Shown: positions 25,901 through 36,400 of the stretch, one piece after another
Layout: every line of letters starts with the position of its first letter
Position numbering within the stretch: position 1 is the first letter of the stretch
NCBI RefSeq assembly: GCF_031877795.1
Contig: NC_133946.1
Coordinates: 12,437,144-12,501,143, forward strand
DNA length: 64,000 nt
Direction of reading: 5' to 3'
Origin: Strix aluco
Lineage: Eukaryota; Chordata; Aves; Strigiformes; Strigidae
Made by a program: the position numbers and the translations under genes
The notes under the pieces: model-generated
What the model was told of the DNA's origin: nothing
The model's input: only the letters and a program-made list of their open reading frames with translations
Databases searched by the model: none

Positions 25901-28900
25901 CATTTGCTTCATATCTTCCCACCTTTCCCCACTTGAGCTGCAGGGGTACAAGGGTTTTTTTCTTTCTTCTTCAGGAAAAAGATGAATTTGAGCCGCAAGA
26001 GCCGCTGCAGAGAAGGAGAGAGGATGGAGTGAAAGAAAAAGGAAAAGTCTTGGAACCGAAAAATCTTTTAGAGCAGCAACAGGTGGAAGAAGTGAAGGAG
26101 AGGTATTAGCTTGTTTCTATCCTGGAGGAGGGGACTTGGCAACAGGCACAGAGAAGCAGTAAATATAAATAGTATTGCTGAAATTGGGCAGTGGTGGGAG
26201 TGTCAGGCTGTCCCAAAGGTTTGGGGTGCTGAAGCAAGAGGCTATAAGAATGCTGTGGGGGACAGGCAGACATGCTCTCTTCTATCACTAAATTATGGCT
26301 TTTTTCCCCAGGGATCACAAACAGCGAGGGAAGGAGAAGGCCCCCCAGCCACAGCTGGAGTCAGTACTGTGTGCTGAGAAAAGCGTAAAGGTGGGGAGTT
26401 GAAGTGGTCTTGGAACAACTTCTCTGCTGTAAACCAGTGAGCCACAGGACACACAGACTTATTTTAAGATCAGACTTGTTTTCCAAGTGCTGTGATTAAA
26501 ACAAGATTTTAACATTTGCTCTGTTATTTAGAGGAACAAATAAAACTGATGACAAGCCAACACCTTATTGTGAGGGTTTGGGGTCTGTGCACCCATGAGC
26601 TGGCTCTGTTGCTAAAGCCGGGCTTGGCTGTTCTCTTGTTAGCAGGTGAGCCTTCTCAGCCCTGTCACGAGGGGGATGGCAGCCATGCAATGGCCCTGGG
26701 AAGAGCACCTCCAAATGGCACCCACTGATACTTAATTGACTATGGAAATTAGTAAGAGATTTTATTTTTCCCTACTATGTTCACTCACTGTATTTGGAGG
26801 ATGTGATCCCCATGACAAACTCCAGGTATCATATGGCTTCATGTAACTTCATTTGCACTTACACAAAGAACGGTATGGCTTAAAGTCAAGGCTCTTTGTC
26901 TCAAAATATCACAGTAACATTTTCCTTCCACTCTTTCTACTCTTAACATCACTCTTTCTTCTGCCTTTTTCATTAGTGAAAAATCAACCCCCCAAATGCT
27001 GCTCCTCTTAAGGATAAATTCCTCCTTCTGTATTTGCTCTTGCTGCTCTTACTCACTGGGTCCATGACATTCAAACTCCGATTTGTGCAATGTAATTTTA
27101 ATGAAGGTTTAAATTCTTCATATGTTGCTAGCAACTGTGCTGGAGTGAGCCACAGCAAAGCTCCTCCAGATAAGAGAGAAGTTGAATATAATTCAAAGTG
27201 CTTGCAGCTCTTGCCCTCCCGTTAGCTCTTCCCTCCTGAGTAGTATGGGAGAAGAAGTTCCTGGAAAAAGTGGTTGGGGTTGAAAAGGAGCTTAAGCAGT
27301 GAATTTTTTTTCTCTATTAGGAGGAAGAGAGCCCAAAAGAGCTGCACCAGCTGCCTGGGCAGGAGACAAGAGCCAAGCAACCAGAATCCATTGCTGTGAC
27401 TTCTAAGCCCTGGCTCAAAGTGGTAAAGGTGAGCGTGGGCTCTAGAGACCTTGTTGGTCTGGACCTGAGCAAAGACAGGAGTTGCTTTAGCTTTGAGTCT
27501 TGGGTTTGGGGGCGTTTTCTGCAGAAGACGACACAGAGGGACTGAGGATTTTTTTTTTTGCAAGGGAAACATGGCTCTGTTCCAGAGACAGCCTGAACAT
27601 GAATGAAGAACGACTTAATTCTTGTGTCTTAACAGGAGGAAGACGGTCTGCAGGAGCCCCAGCAGCGGCTGGGAGAGGAGAAGAAAATGAAGCAGCTAAA
27701 AGCATGGACGGCTGCCTCTGGCACATGGCTGAGCAGAACGGTGAAGGTGAGTCCTGGCTCCAACAGAGCCCCCAGGTTACATGTTTGGGGTGTCCAGGGG
27801 GTTCCTGGGGTTTGGAGCCAGCCCGCAGATTTATTACCCATCAGTGTGGAGCAGGAAATGAAACCTGGGGTGTGGGTGGTTGTGGCTTAACAGGCACCTG
27901 TGCAGAGGACCGGGGTCTCTGTCGGCGGGGGTGCTTGGCCGAGAGCGCAGCACCGGGGGAACCTGAACGAAAACCAAGTGTTTTCTCTTGGAAAAGATGT
28001 TGGGAACGGCCACAGGATGGCAGCACGTCACGAGGCGCCGGCTCAGCGCCGCGACCGCCCGGTTCCGGCCTGCTGCTGTGCGGGAGCCTGGCTGGGCCGG
28101 GACTGCTTAAACCTGGTAACTGGAGAGGTGGGGAAGAAGCTGCTCAGAGTCGGACTCGAGTAGTGTCTCTGTCGGTTAAACCCCCGTCCTGGCTGACCGG
28201 GTCCCTGCTCCCTGCTGTGACTCACGGCAGAGCTCCAGAGAACCAAAACCGGATCCGCCATGAAGCCCGGGGAAGGGTGTGAGCGTGTGTGCAAAAGCCC
28301 AGCACTTAGACGTGCACGGTGTGTTCTTCTAAGGCTTCTCTACAAAAATCAGGAGGGGAAAAGGGTTAAAAGTAGTTCTCAATCACTGAGCACAGTGACA
28401 GGTTTTGTGCGGATGCGTGCACGCTCCCGTAGCGCCGAGTCCTGCAGGACTAGGGTGTGGGTGGTCCCCGCCCCTGGCTGTGGAGCCCGGAGGTATCGCC
28501 GAGCTTTGGTGGGCCCCGGTCTGACCCGCAGCTTTGGTGCCTCACGGAGCCCTGGCTCTTGCCCCCCCGGGGCTTCCGGGCAGCTGGGAAGCTGCAGGGT
28601 GGGTGGGCAGCTGTTTCAGCTCCGCTGTTTGCAGTCCCTGCCACAGTGTGGCTTTTCAAAGTTTCAAAGTAAAGTTCAGTAATCAAAAAAAAAAAAAAAA
28701 AAATTTAGGCATTTCTGGGCTTTACTGAAAATCTCAACCCAAGTTACCTGTCAAGTCTGGGCATTACAGATGTCCAGCTAACGTGGAGGTGAAAGCCTTC
28801 CCACATGCAGGTCAGTGGCCTTTTTGGCTCCTGTTTTTTGAACTAGGGATGAAAATGAGCATGAATGGCGCCTCTGCTCTAGGAACTGAGCTGGCAGCTC

Positions 28901-29833
28901 TGGGTTCTGGCTGCCTCCCCTGCACAGTGAAGCTCCTCGCCCAGCACGTGGCATTGGGAACTCGCCTCTCCCCTCCTGCCCCACGCGAGGGGTCTGCCCC
29001 AGCCCCTCCGTGGCAGCATCCCCTGGGCTCCAGCCCGGGGCTCCAGCCCTGTCCCTTCGTGCTGGAGCCCTGCGGGGCCGGCAAGGGGCCGGGCTGCCTG
29101 TGGCTGGCAGTAGCCAGCCCCGCCAGACTGGGCCTGCAGCTCCGGCTGTCTCGCTTTCAGAAATCCATCTCCACACCCTACCTGGGGCTCCCGAAGGCTG
29201 CGGAGGGGTCCAGGTCCCCAGAGGTGGACAGAAATAACTACGGGATGGATCTGAACAGTGATGACTCCACAGACGATGAGAATGAACCTCGCAAGCCTGT
29301 CCCTGCCTGGGCGGATGGTAGGTGCCAAGTTTGGTTTGATTTCCTTTAATTCCTTCCCTGGGAAGCCGGAACTTTCCAGATTCGCTTGGTGCAGTCTCAG
29401 CTTCCCCAAAGCGCCACCCAGGAGCGGGTGAGGCTCCAGCTCTGCCGGCAGCTCCAGCTCCCGGGGACTCAGGGGCTGGAGCCACTTCCCTGGGGTGCTG
29501 GCGCTGCTGCTAAAGCCCGTGCGCATGCTTGGGATGGCGGGGGCTGCCGGGACGAGGCTGCAGGGTGCTCAAAGGGCACCTTAGGCAGAGCTCAGAAAGC
29601 TCATTTCTGGTACGGTTGATTCCGTAGGAGCTCAGCTTAACGAAGCCATTGTACACCAGTACTATCACCCGGTAAACATTGACCAGATCTTTGGGCTAAT
29701 TCCAAGCCCTAAACTGGAGGATATTTTTGGCAAGAGCAAACCTCGATACTTCAAGCGCACGAGCTCGGCAGTTTGGCATTCCCCGCCTGGGACCAAACCT
29801 GCCTGTGGCACATCTTGCAGCTTCAAAAGCTGA
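13925..29833 (+). CDS. INCENP: Inner centromere protein, copy B (complete, divergent paralogue)
   Basis: This is a second INCENP gene, head to head with copy A. The start at 13925 is followed by [15 protein letters not shown] and [10 protein letters not shown] (CEN-box, survivin/borealin side). Exon 2 has ELMPKTPSQ and [10 protein letters not shown]. Exon 3 ends with [18 protein letters not shown]. Exon 9 has [19 protein letters not shown]. Exons 11-12 start the helix ([31 protein letters not shown]). Exons 13-17 are much less helix-like, with Pro and Gly throughout. The penultimate exon carries [15 protein letters not shown], and the last exon holds the IN-box with [22 protein letters not shown] and the Aurora phosphosite TSS motif. 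The 19 exons total 2691 nt (about 896 residues), close to the usual family length, with no stop or frameshift. It is probably functional, with altered microtubule-binding capacity. Confidence 0.94.
23354..23365 (+). other. 12-nt microexon of INCENP copy B (Gly-Asp-Phe-Val)
   Basis: TTCTCAACAG precedes GGAGACTTTGTT, which is followed by GTAAGT, a consensus donor. The 12 nt join the exon ending DLK to the exon starting EKERQRL in phase 0. The mammalian protein has a comparable short Phe-Val-Glu-containing junction here. It is too short for gene predictors and easily missed. Confidence 0.75.
25387..25477 (+). mobile_element. CR1 LINE 3' tail
   Basis: GGTTGGACTAGATGATCTTC, followed by AAGGTCTTTTCCAACC and ending in TTCTGTGATTCTGT, is the diagnostic 3' terminus of CR1 retroposons of birds and other sauropsids. 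It lies in the sense direction in the intron between copy B exons at 24414 and 25585. The 5' part is truncated, as usual for CR1, and its limit is unclear. Confidence 0.9.
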
Positions 29834-29937
29834 GAACATGCAAAGCAACTTGTTTTATGACAATACAGTGTATTGTTTTGTTTTCTTAGTGTGTTTACAA
29901 TTTTAAGTTTGCTTTTTGTACAAAAATGAAAATATTT

Positions 29938-29943
29938 AATAAA
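29938..29943 (+). terminator. Polyadenylation signal of INCENP copy B
   Basis: AATAAA lies 105 nt after the stop codon in an AT-rich stretch, and a T/G-rich segment follows. This gives a short 3' UTR ending near 29960. Confidence 0.8.
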
Positions 29944-29959
29944 GACCTGTTGCAGTAAG

Positions 29960-32900
29960 GTCTCTGTGTCTCCGCTTGCCCCCGCCGCGGTGGGATGGTG
30001 CTTCTGGATGGCTGATTGGAGACGCAGGGCTGTGGTTTCTGCAAGTGGAGATGCAGATGTTTGAAGATGTGATTTTGCACCATGACACGTCACCTCAGCC
30101 TGCCTCTGGAGCCTTATACGAGGGAGCTGTGAAATTGCTGCAGGGAAGATGAAATTTTTTTAATCAACCTGAGGGGGTAATTTTCATAACCCATTCTGTG
30201 CTGTATGTATGTATTTAACACTGCTGCTCTCTGCAAGTAGCCTTCCCTCAGGAATTCTTGTGACCTCTTGTTACTCTGAGCCAGAATCTTTTTCCTGCGG
30301 TTAAAAACATCTACTTGGACAGTTTAAGCCACATCTAAACGTCTTGTCACTGTTCTATTCTAATAGAAAAATGAAGCCCAGGCTGAGTTCTTGGTCCTGT
30401 TTTTCTAGGAGACTTCAGCATACAGTCTCACTTGGGCAGGAGGCAGATTGATTTGGCAGTTGTGGCTCAAAGGGCAAGTGGTAAGTGATTTCCTTAGGAC
30501 GGGGTTTTATTGCCTGCTGAGCGCTCCCTGCCGCTGCACACCCCAGGCATCTCGTGGCCATGGAGGTGGCCGGGGCTACTGGGGTGGCCGTGGAGATGGC
30601 CAGGGCTGCACGGGGCAGCTGTGTGGCCCTGCTGTGGCTCACAGAGGCAGACGGTGCAGCCCGCAGCATCCCCAGAGCACTTCAGCTCACGGAACCCCGC
30701 TGACAGTAGCGATGAGGAAGATGCTTAGAGAAGGGAAAGTCCCTGAGCCGAGCCAAGTCCCCCACTTGCCATAATAACCTTTCCTTCCTCTTTCTGCAGC
30801 TCTCCCATCTCAGGCTCCACTCCCTAGCGCAGACGTGGCCCGCAGGGGAGCTCAGTCCTGCCTTAGGTGAGGGGAGGTGTTGCCTTGGGCAGGGCCATTT
30901 GCCCTCTCTGCCTGGGCAGGGCTGTGACCTGCCTCCAGGAGGAGGAGGAGGGTCCCTGGCCGGTGCAGCCCTGCACCTCAGGGGAAGTTTCAACCTGGTC
31001 ACAGTGGTTTTGTGGAGCTTTATGATGGGCTTGGAGGGTTTTGAGTAGTTCAGAAGAGTTTGCAAGTGTCTTAGAAGAGTCTTGCAGGCAGTTAGAGCTT
31101 TTGATGGGTCTTCAGAGCTTTGAGCTCTGCAGAGCTGGTGCCAGCAGTTGAGCTGAGATTTGCAGAGGCACAGAGCAGCTCAGAGGGCGTGAGCAGAGCT
31201 CTACAGCAGCTCAAAGCTGCTCCTCAGCTCTGTCCCGGCCACAGGATTGCCTCCCACCTCCTGGGCCCCCACAGCTTCTCTGTTCATCTTGGGCTCCCTT
31301 CCTGGCTGATGGATGTCTGGGGACTCTGGGTGCCTCTTGCTCTTCTGGCTGGTCCCCCTGAGCTCTCTGGGGTTATCTCAGCGTCTTTCAGGCTCTCTTG
31401 GGTCCCTCCAGGATTTCAGTGTCTTCCAGGTCTTGCAGCCTCTCAGTAGTGTTGCCCAAAGGAGTAACTCATGAGCTATAAGCCACGCTTGACTTAGTTT
31501 TCACTGAAAGAGGCTGAGCCTGTTGGAGGGGAGATGCGCCCTTGGGGAGTGCTCTCGCCACTTCCCAATCCACGCATCAAGTTCTGGGGGCACTGAGAGT
31601 GCTCCCCAAAGGATCCAGCTGGTCCCATGGTCACCTCGGTGCCTTCCCCACCCCCCCCCCCACCCCTGCTCCCTGCCCAGCTGCACCCCACTCCTTTCTC
31701 CCAGGCAGGGTGCTGCAGAGCTCATTTCAGACTTTGTCTTTCTCAGATATGCTGGATGTTTTTTGGCCTTTGGCCCTCCTGGGTGGTTCTGTGCTTTCCA
31801 GGGCACTCTGGGCTCCCTTGGTTTCGCTCTCTGGGGCTTGCTTAGCATCACTTCAGCTCTCTTGAGATCTCCCAAGAGGTTTTTTCCCCCAGTTCCTCCA
31901 AGCTTTCTTGTATTCTCTTGACCCCTCTCACCAGGGGCTTTCTCAGGTGCTTTCAAGGTGGCCATGGCACCTCTGAGCTTAATCTCTGTGGACTGTCTGG
32001 GATGCTCTTGTGTTCCCCGTTTCCCTAGGCTCTCAGGCTATTTCAGGCTCCCCTGGTGTTCTGGGGCTCCCCTGAGCACAGGCTCCAGCTGTTCCCAGCC
32101 AGCTGGCTTCTGTCCCTCACTGTAATCCTCAAATTACCTCGTTAGACATCGCCAAGGAGGCAGCAGTTTCCGGACCCTGGTGGAGGATGGGAGCTGGAGG
32201 TCAGGCTCTCCACTGGGGCTGGTGCCTGGCTGCGGGAGGATTGAGGTCTGCTGGCAGGAGGGAGTGGGGGCTGCTAGTCAGTGTCATGCTCGGGGCTGAA
32301 CAGGTTTTGCTGCCGCTTGTGCCAGCGCGGGGCTGAACCCGTCAAACCGCAGGCGCGATGCTCGGGCGATGAGCAGGAATCTCCCCAGAGGGCCGCTGCC
32401 CAAACCCCAGCCACTGTCAGAGCGTTTCCAGGCCGGGGCCTGCAATCAGCAAAAGCTGTGATGTAGTTTTGGGGGATCTGATATTGGCTGGGCCAGGGAC
32501 TGCGAAGGCATCTGGGAGGTCTGATCCCCTGTGCAGCCACGGGCCGCGCAGGGCCCGTGCTGCTGGCCCCAGGCTGGGTGCTGGCGCTTCCCAGTGCCTG
32601 GGGCAGGCAGCCGCCGGTCCCACTGCCTGCAGGGCTCTGACGAGGCCTGTGCAGCACCGGGCAAGGGGACAGAGTGTGGTCCCAGGTGTCACCTCAGCAG
32701 ACTTGGGGAGCTGGAGCTCAGCACTGGGGCTGAGAGACAGAATTGGGTCATGGGGGAGGAGATGCAGCACCATTCTTACCCCTGGCGAGAGCTGTGCTGG
32801 TCCCCAGAGCGACTGGGGAGTTTAAGCAGATCTGTGCTTCCTTAGCCCAACTCTGCTCAGCTGCGTAGCGATGCCCTGGGTACTGGGAGAGACAGCAGCC

Positions 32901-33010
32901 TGCGGGACTGCCAGCACCCCCGGGGCTGCCTGGGCCCTGCGAGGGCCAGGGGCATCGCTGCTGGCACAGGAGTGAATGGAAATGTCACAGCGTGAAGAGA
33001 CTTCAGGGAG
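29960..33010. other. Intergenic region between INCENP-B and the NLRP3-like gene
   Basis: The two flanking genes converge here. I see no coding exon. From about 31000 to 32100 the DNA is pyrimidine-biased with loosely repeated motifs such as GGCTCTCTTGGG and GGCTCCCTTGG, perhaps an old degenerate repeat. A C-rich run is at 31650-31665. Confidence 0.6.
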
Positions 33011-33016
33011 GAGATC

Positions 33017-33022
33017 TTTATT
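33017..33022 (-). terminator. Candidate polyadenylation signal of the NLRP3-like gene
   Basis: TTTATT on the plus strand is AATAAA on the minus strand, about 450 nt downstream of the stop codon at 33474. Other A-rich sites nearby could also serve. Confidence 0.55.
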
Positions 33023-33473
33023 TAACGTGGGTGTAACACAAGCATCCTCCACAATAAATATGTGGCCAAAAAGAAGAGGGAGAATACTTTCTGGGAAACT
33101 CCAGGATGAGACAAATACAGAAACCCTCATCAATGTATGAATCACAGTGAATGAACCAGGGGTAGTGAATAAATATCTGCAGCCAAGGTGTGTTCGGGCA
33201 CTCCCAACAGCGGGCACCAAACGCTCCAGTTTCAGATTCAGCCATTGCCTCGGCCCTGGCCCCTCCACCCCCCCCGGGCCCATGGAGGAGCTCCTGTCTG
33301 GGCCTGTGGTGCACAAACGCGTCTCAGCTCTGGGTGGTGGTTCCTACACTCCTCAGAGCCTGGCCACGCCTCTTGAAAGGTGCTTTCGGCACTAAAAGGA
33401 CCTCTCATAAATGGAAAGAACATCTCCCAGCCCCTCATCTCCTCTTAACACACGCTCAGGCGAGTCCTGCTCG

Positions 33474-36400
33474 TCAAATGTATCCTACGTACAGCTTGGG
33501 TTTTATTTCTTTGAGAGCACCCAGCTTCTGTAACGTCTCTTCGTTTAATCCAGATTTCTTTAGCCTTTGGAGAGGAGAAGGAAAGAGGTTAAATCTACTC
33601 AAGCTATTCGCTGTTGGCCATAACATTGCACAGACAAAAAAACCAGACAAAAAGCAGCCTGGGGGGGGGGGGGTCTGGTGTTGTCTGGCCTCTGTCCTAC
33701 CCAGCTTTCTCTGCTTCAGCAAGCAGAGAGCGTGGGGGAGACTGAGGCTCAGGCTGGTCCATGGAGCCCTCTCAGGTGGGCCCAGGAGCAGCCGCAGCTT
33801 CACAGAAACCACTCTCCCACCTCCCAGGGCAGGCTGGGGCAGGGAGGCTCACAGCACACCTGGTCTGTCCCCGTCCCTGCGGGGAGCAGCCCCATGGCTG
33901 GAGCAGCCCCGCAGCCCCCAGTCCCTTACCACAGCCTCTGCAAGGTGCAGGTGGGGTGCCCAAGTGGCTCGCACAGCAGCCGCACGCCACCATCTCCCAG
34001 GTTGTTCTCGCTCAGGTCCAGGTGCTCCAAGCTCCGGCTGGTGCTGAGCACGGTGCAGAGATCCTGACAGCAGGCACCGGTCAGTTGGCACTTCCACAGG
34101 CTGCCGGGGAGGCGTTGGAGAGAGGAGATGTTTGGGGGTTTCACGCACAGACCTTCAGAGCCAGAGACCTCGCTCACGCTGCCTGCACACCCTCCCCCTG
34201 GCTCCTCTGGGTGCCTGGAAATAAATTCCAGGGGGGATTGTTCCAGAGCCTTGCTCCAGGCTTCTTGTGAGGTCTCTGGCACTGGGTATCATCTTCCCAG
34301 GATGGGGAACATCCCTTAGATGGGCATGGGCAGGACTGGGCTTCCTCTTGACTGGGGTACCCCCCCATTATTTCTTACAACCACCAAACACGATCAGGGT
34401 GGTTGTTAAGGAGCAAATGTCTATATATGTGCACCCGAAATGTGCTGGTGAATGGAATAACTGCAGCTGGGGCAGCGAGCATACTGCTGCTCCCCCTTGG
34501 AGGGCTTTAAATCCTAGTTATCTCATCTGGATGATAACAAATAATCTCATCTAGCTAACGAATAAATAATTTTCTATTTTTAAGCTGTTAGCACCCTGCC
34601 TATCGAGGCTCCTGGCACCCACCCGAAGGTGTCCAAGCTGCCCTGGGGAGGGATGGGGACTGGCTGTAGGAGACTCATCCGGGGAGCACAAGTGGGAGGC
34701 AGAGGGTCCCTGCAGAGAGCATCCTCCCGCCCCAAGAGCCCCGGCAGCCCCTCACCTCAGTGTCTGCAGCCGGCAGGCAGGATCCCGCAGGCCCTCGCTC
34801 AGCTGCCGCACACCACCATCCCTCAGCTTGTTGTCACCCAGGTGCAGCTCCCTTAGGCTGGGGCAGACGGGGAGCACCGCGGCGAGGGCCCCACAGCTCC
34901 CCTCCGTCAGCCGGCACTGCCACAGCCTGCGTGGGGCATGGCCGGAGGAGAGGGGCATCATCATGGCTGCCTGCTGAGCTGCGGGGACGGTGCCCACAGC
35001 CCCCTCCACACTAACGGCACCTTTGTCCTGGGGCCGATGGGGAGGAGGACATTTCAGCAGAGAGAAACTGCCCCTGCTCTCAAGGTATCTCGCTTTTATA
35101 TTTCCTCCCAAATCTTGTAGGTTTTTCCTCTTTGACTCCTGTAGTTCCAGGGGTGGGCAGCACCCACAGCCCCCTGAAGGCACTGGCTAGTGGCGAGAGG
35201 GACCTGGAAGCTGCTGTCCGCCCCAGCAGAGCCACATCTCCCACCCGGGGCACTGCAGCCCCCTCCCCTGGGCTCAGCATCGCTGCTGGAGCTTAAAACT
35301 GCTGCCAGGCTGTAGGGCTGCACCGCCTGCCGCCCTCTTTCCTGGCTCCAGCGCTGTCCCGAGCGGCAGAGATGCTGCTCACCGCCCCGTTCACTCCCCT
35401 GCCCCCCCAGCCGAGCCCAGACCCCTTTTCCCGGGGGGCTGTGCAGGTGGGGGGATGTTGCCTGAGCCCTGGGAAATGCCACTGACTCCAGTTTTACCAC
35501 CGCTGCTCTGCAGCCTCTCTGCAGTCTGTGCCTCTGCCTGGCTTTCTGCCACCTCTGTTTGTAGGGTGGCTGAGATGAGGCGTGTTTGTAGCCCCAAAGG
35601 AGAAGTGGGTAAAAAGCTCAAGTTTAAAAGCAGATGGGAAAACCAGAGCTGTCACAGTGGTGGTGGCCCTGCGGGTCATGGGAGGACAGCCAGCACGCTG
35701 CTGCGTAGCCCAGGAGCACGTTATGTCCTTGGATCGTGCGGCGGTAATTCTTTCTGGTTTTGACACTCCGCTTGCCAAGGCTCTCAGTGCCCACCCAGCG
35801 ATGCCCCCGGCAGCCCCTCACCTCAGTGTCTGCAGCCGGCAGGCAGGATCCCGCAGGCCCTCGCTCAGCCGCCGCACACCGCCATCCCCCAGCTCGTTGA
35901 CGCCCAGGTGCAGCTCCCTCAGGCTGGGGCAGACGGGGAGCACCGTGGCGAGGGCCCCACAGCTCCCCTCCGTCAGCCGGCACTGCCACAGCCTGCGCGG
36001 GTGACAGCGCCGTGGCTAAGCCGGGCTCAGTGCTCTCCAAAAACCACCCGCTGCTCTTTGAGCCGGGGCAAGTGCTCAGGCTGTTTAATTAGAGCGGTTC
36101 GGGGGAGCGATGTGGCGCCGCAGGGGCAGAGCAGCCACCCGGCCGCAACCCCACCCGAAAGGCACCTACGGGGAGCAAAGCCCAACGCCCCATACCAGAG
36201 CTTCTGGACGCCGCAGCTGGGCCCCGCCAGTGCCTCGCAGAGTGCCCGCACGCCGCCGTCCTCCACGGGGTTGTCACTCAGGTCCAGCTGGGCCAGGCTG
36301 GGCATCGCGCCCAGCACGGCGGCGAGGTCCCTGCAGCCGGCGGCTGTGAGGTTGCAGCAGCCCAACCTGAAGAAGAGATGGTGGTGAGGTTGCCCCGTTC

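Larger units (their letters stand above)
13925..29833 (+). other. INCENP: Exon map of INCENP copy B
   Basis: Coding exons read from AG/GT borders: 13925-14061 (137 nt), 14408-14521 (114), 17125-17789 (665), 18895-18946 (52), 19556-19589 (34), 20612-20810 (199), 21335-21425 (91), 22494-22629 (136), 22702-22830 (129), 23354-23365 (12), 23880-23989 (110), 24303-24414 (112), 25585-25695 (111), 25975-26102 (128), 26312-26390 (79), 27321-27428 (108), 27636-27746 (111), 29161-29317 (157), 29628-29833 (206). The phases chain without a break to the TGA at 29831. The two largest introns without other recognised content are 14522-17124 and 27747-29160. A run of about 20 A residues lies at 28685-28704 in the latter. 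Confidence 0.88.

Noticed and set aside
27500-28282. 260-codon frame in the intron of INCENP copy B
   Set aside because: It runs through the real exon at 27636-27746 in a different reading context and into intron; no recognisable domain.
28672-28704. A20 run that could mark a retroposed transcript
   Set aside because: The sequence before it does not resemble a gene or a known SINE, and no target duplication is visible.
30520-30775. Gly-rich RGG-like frame
   Set aside because: It comes from a short GGTGGCC/GGAGATGGCC repeat and has no supporting gene structure.
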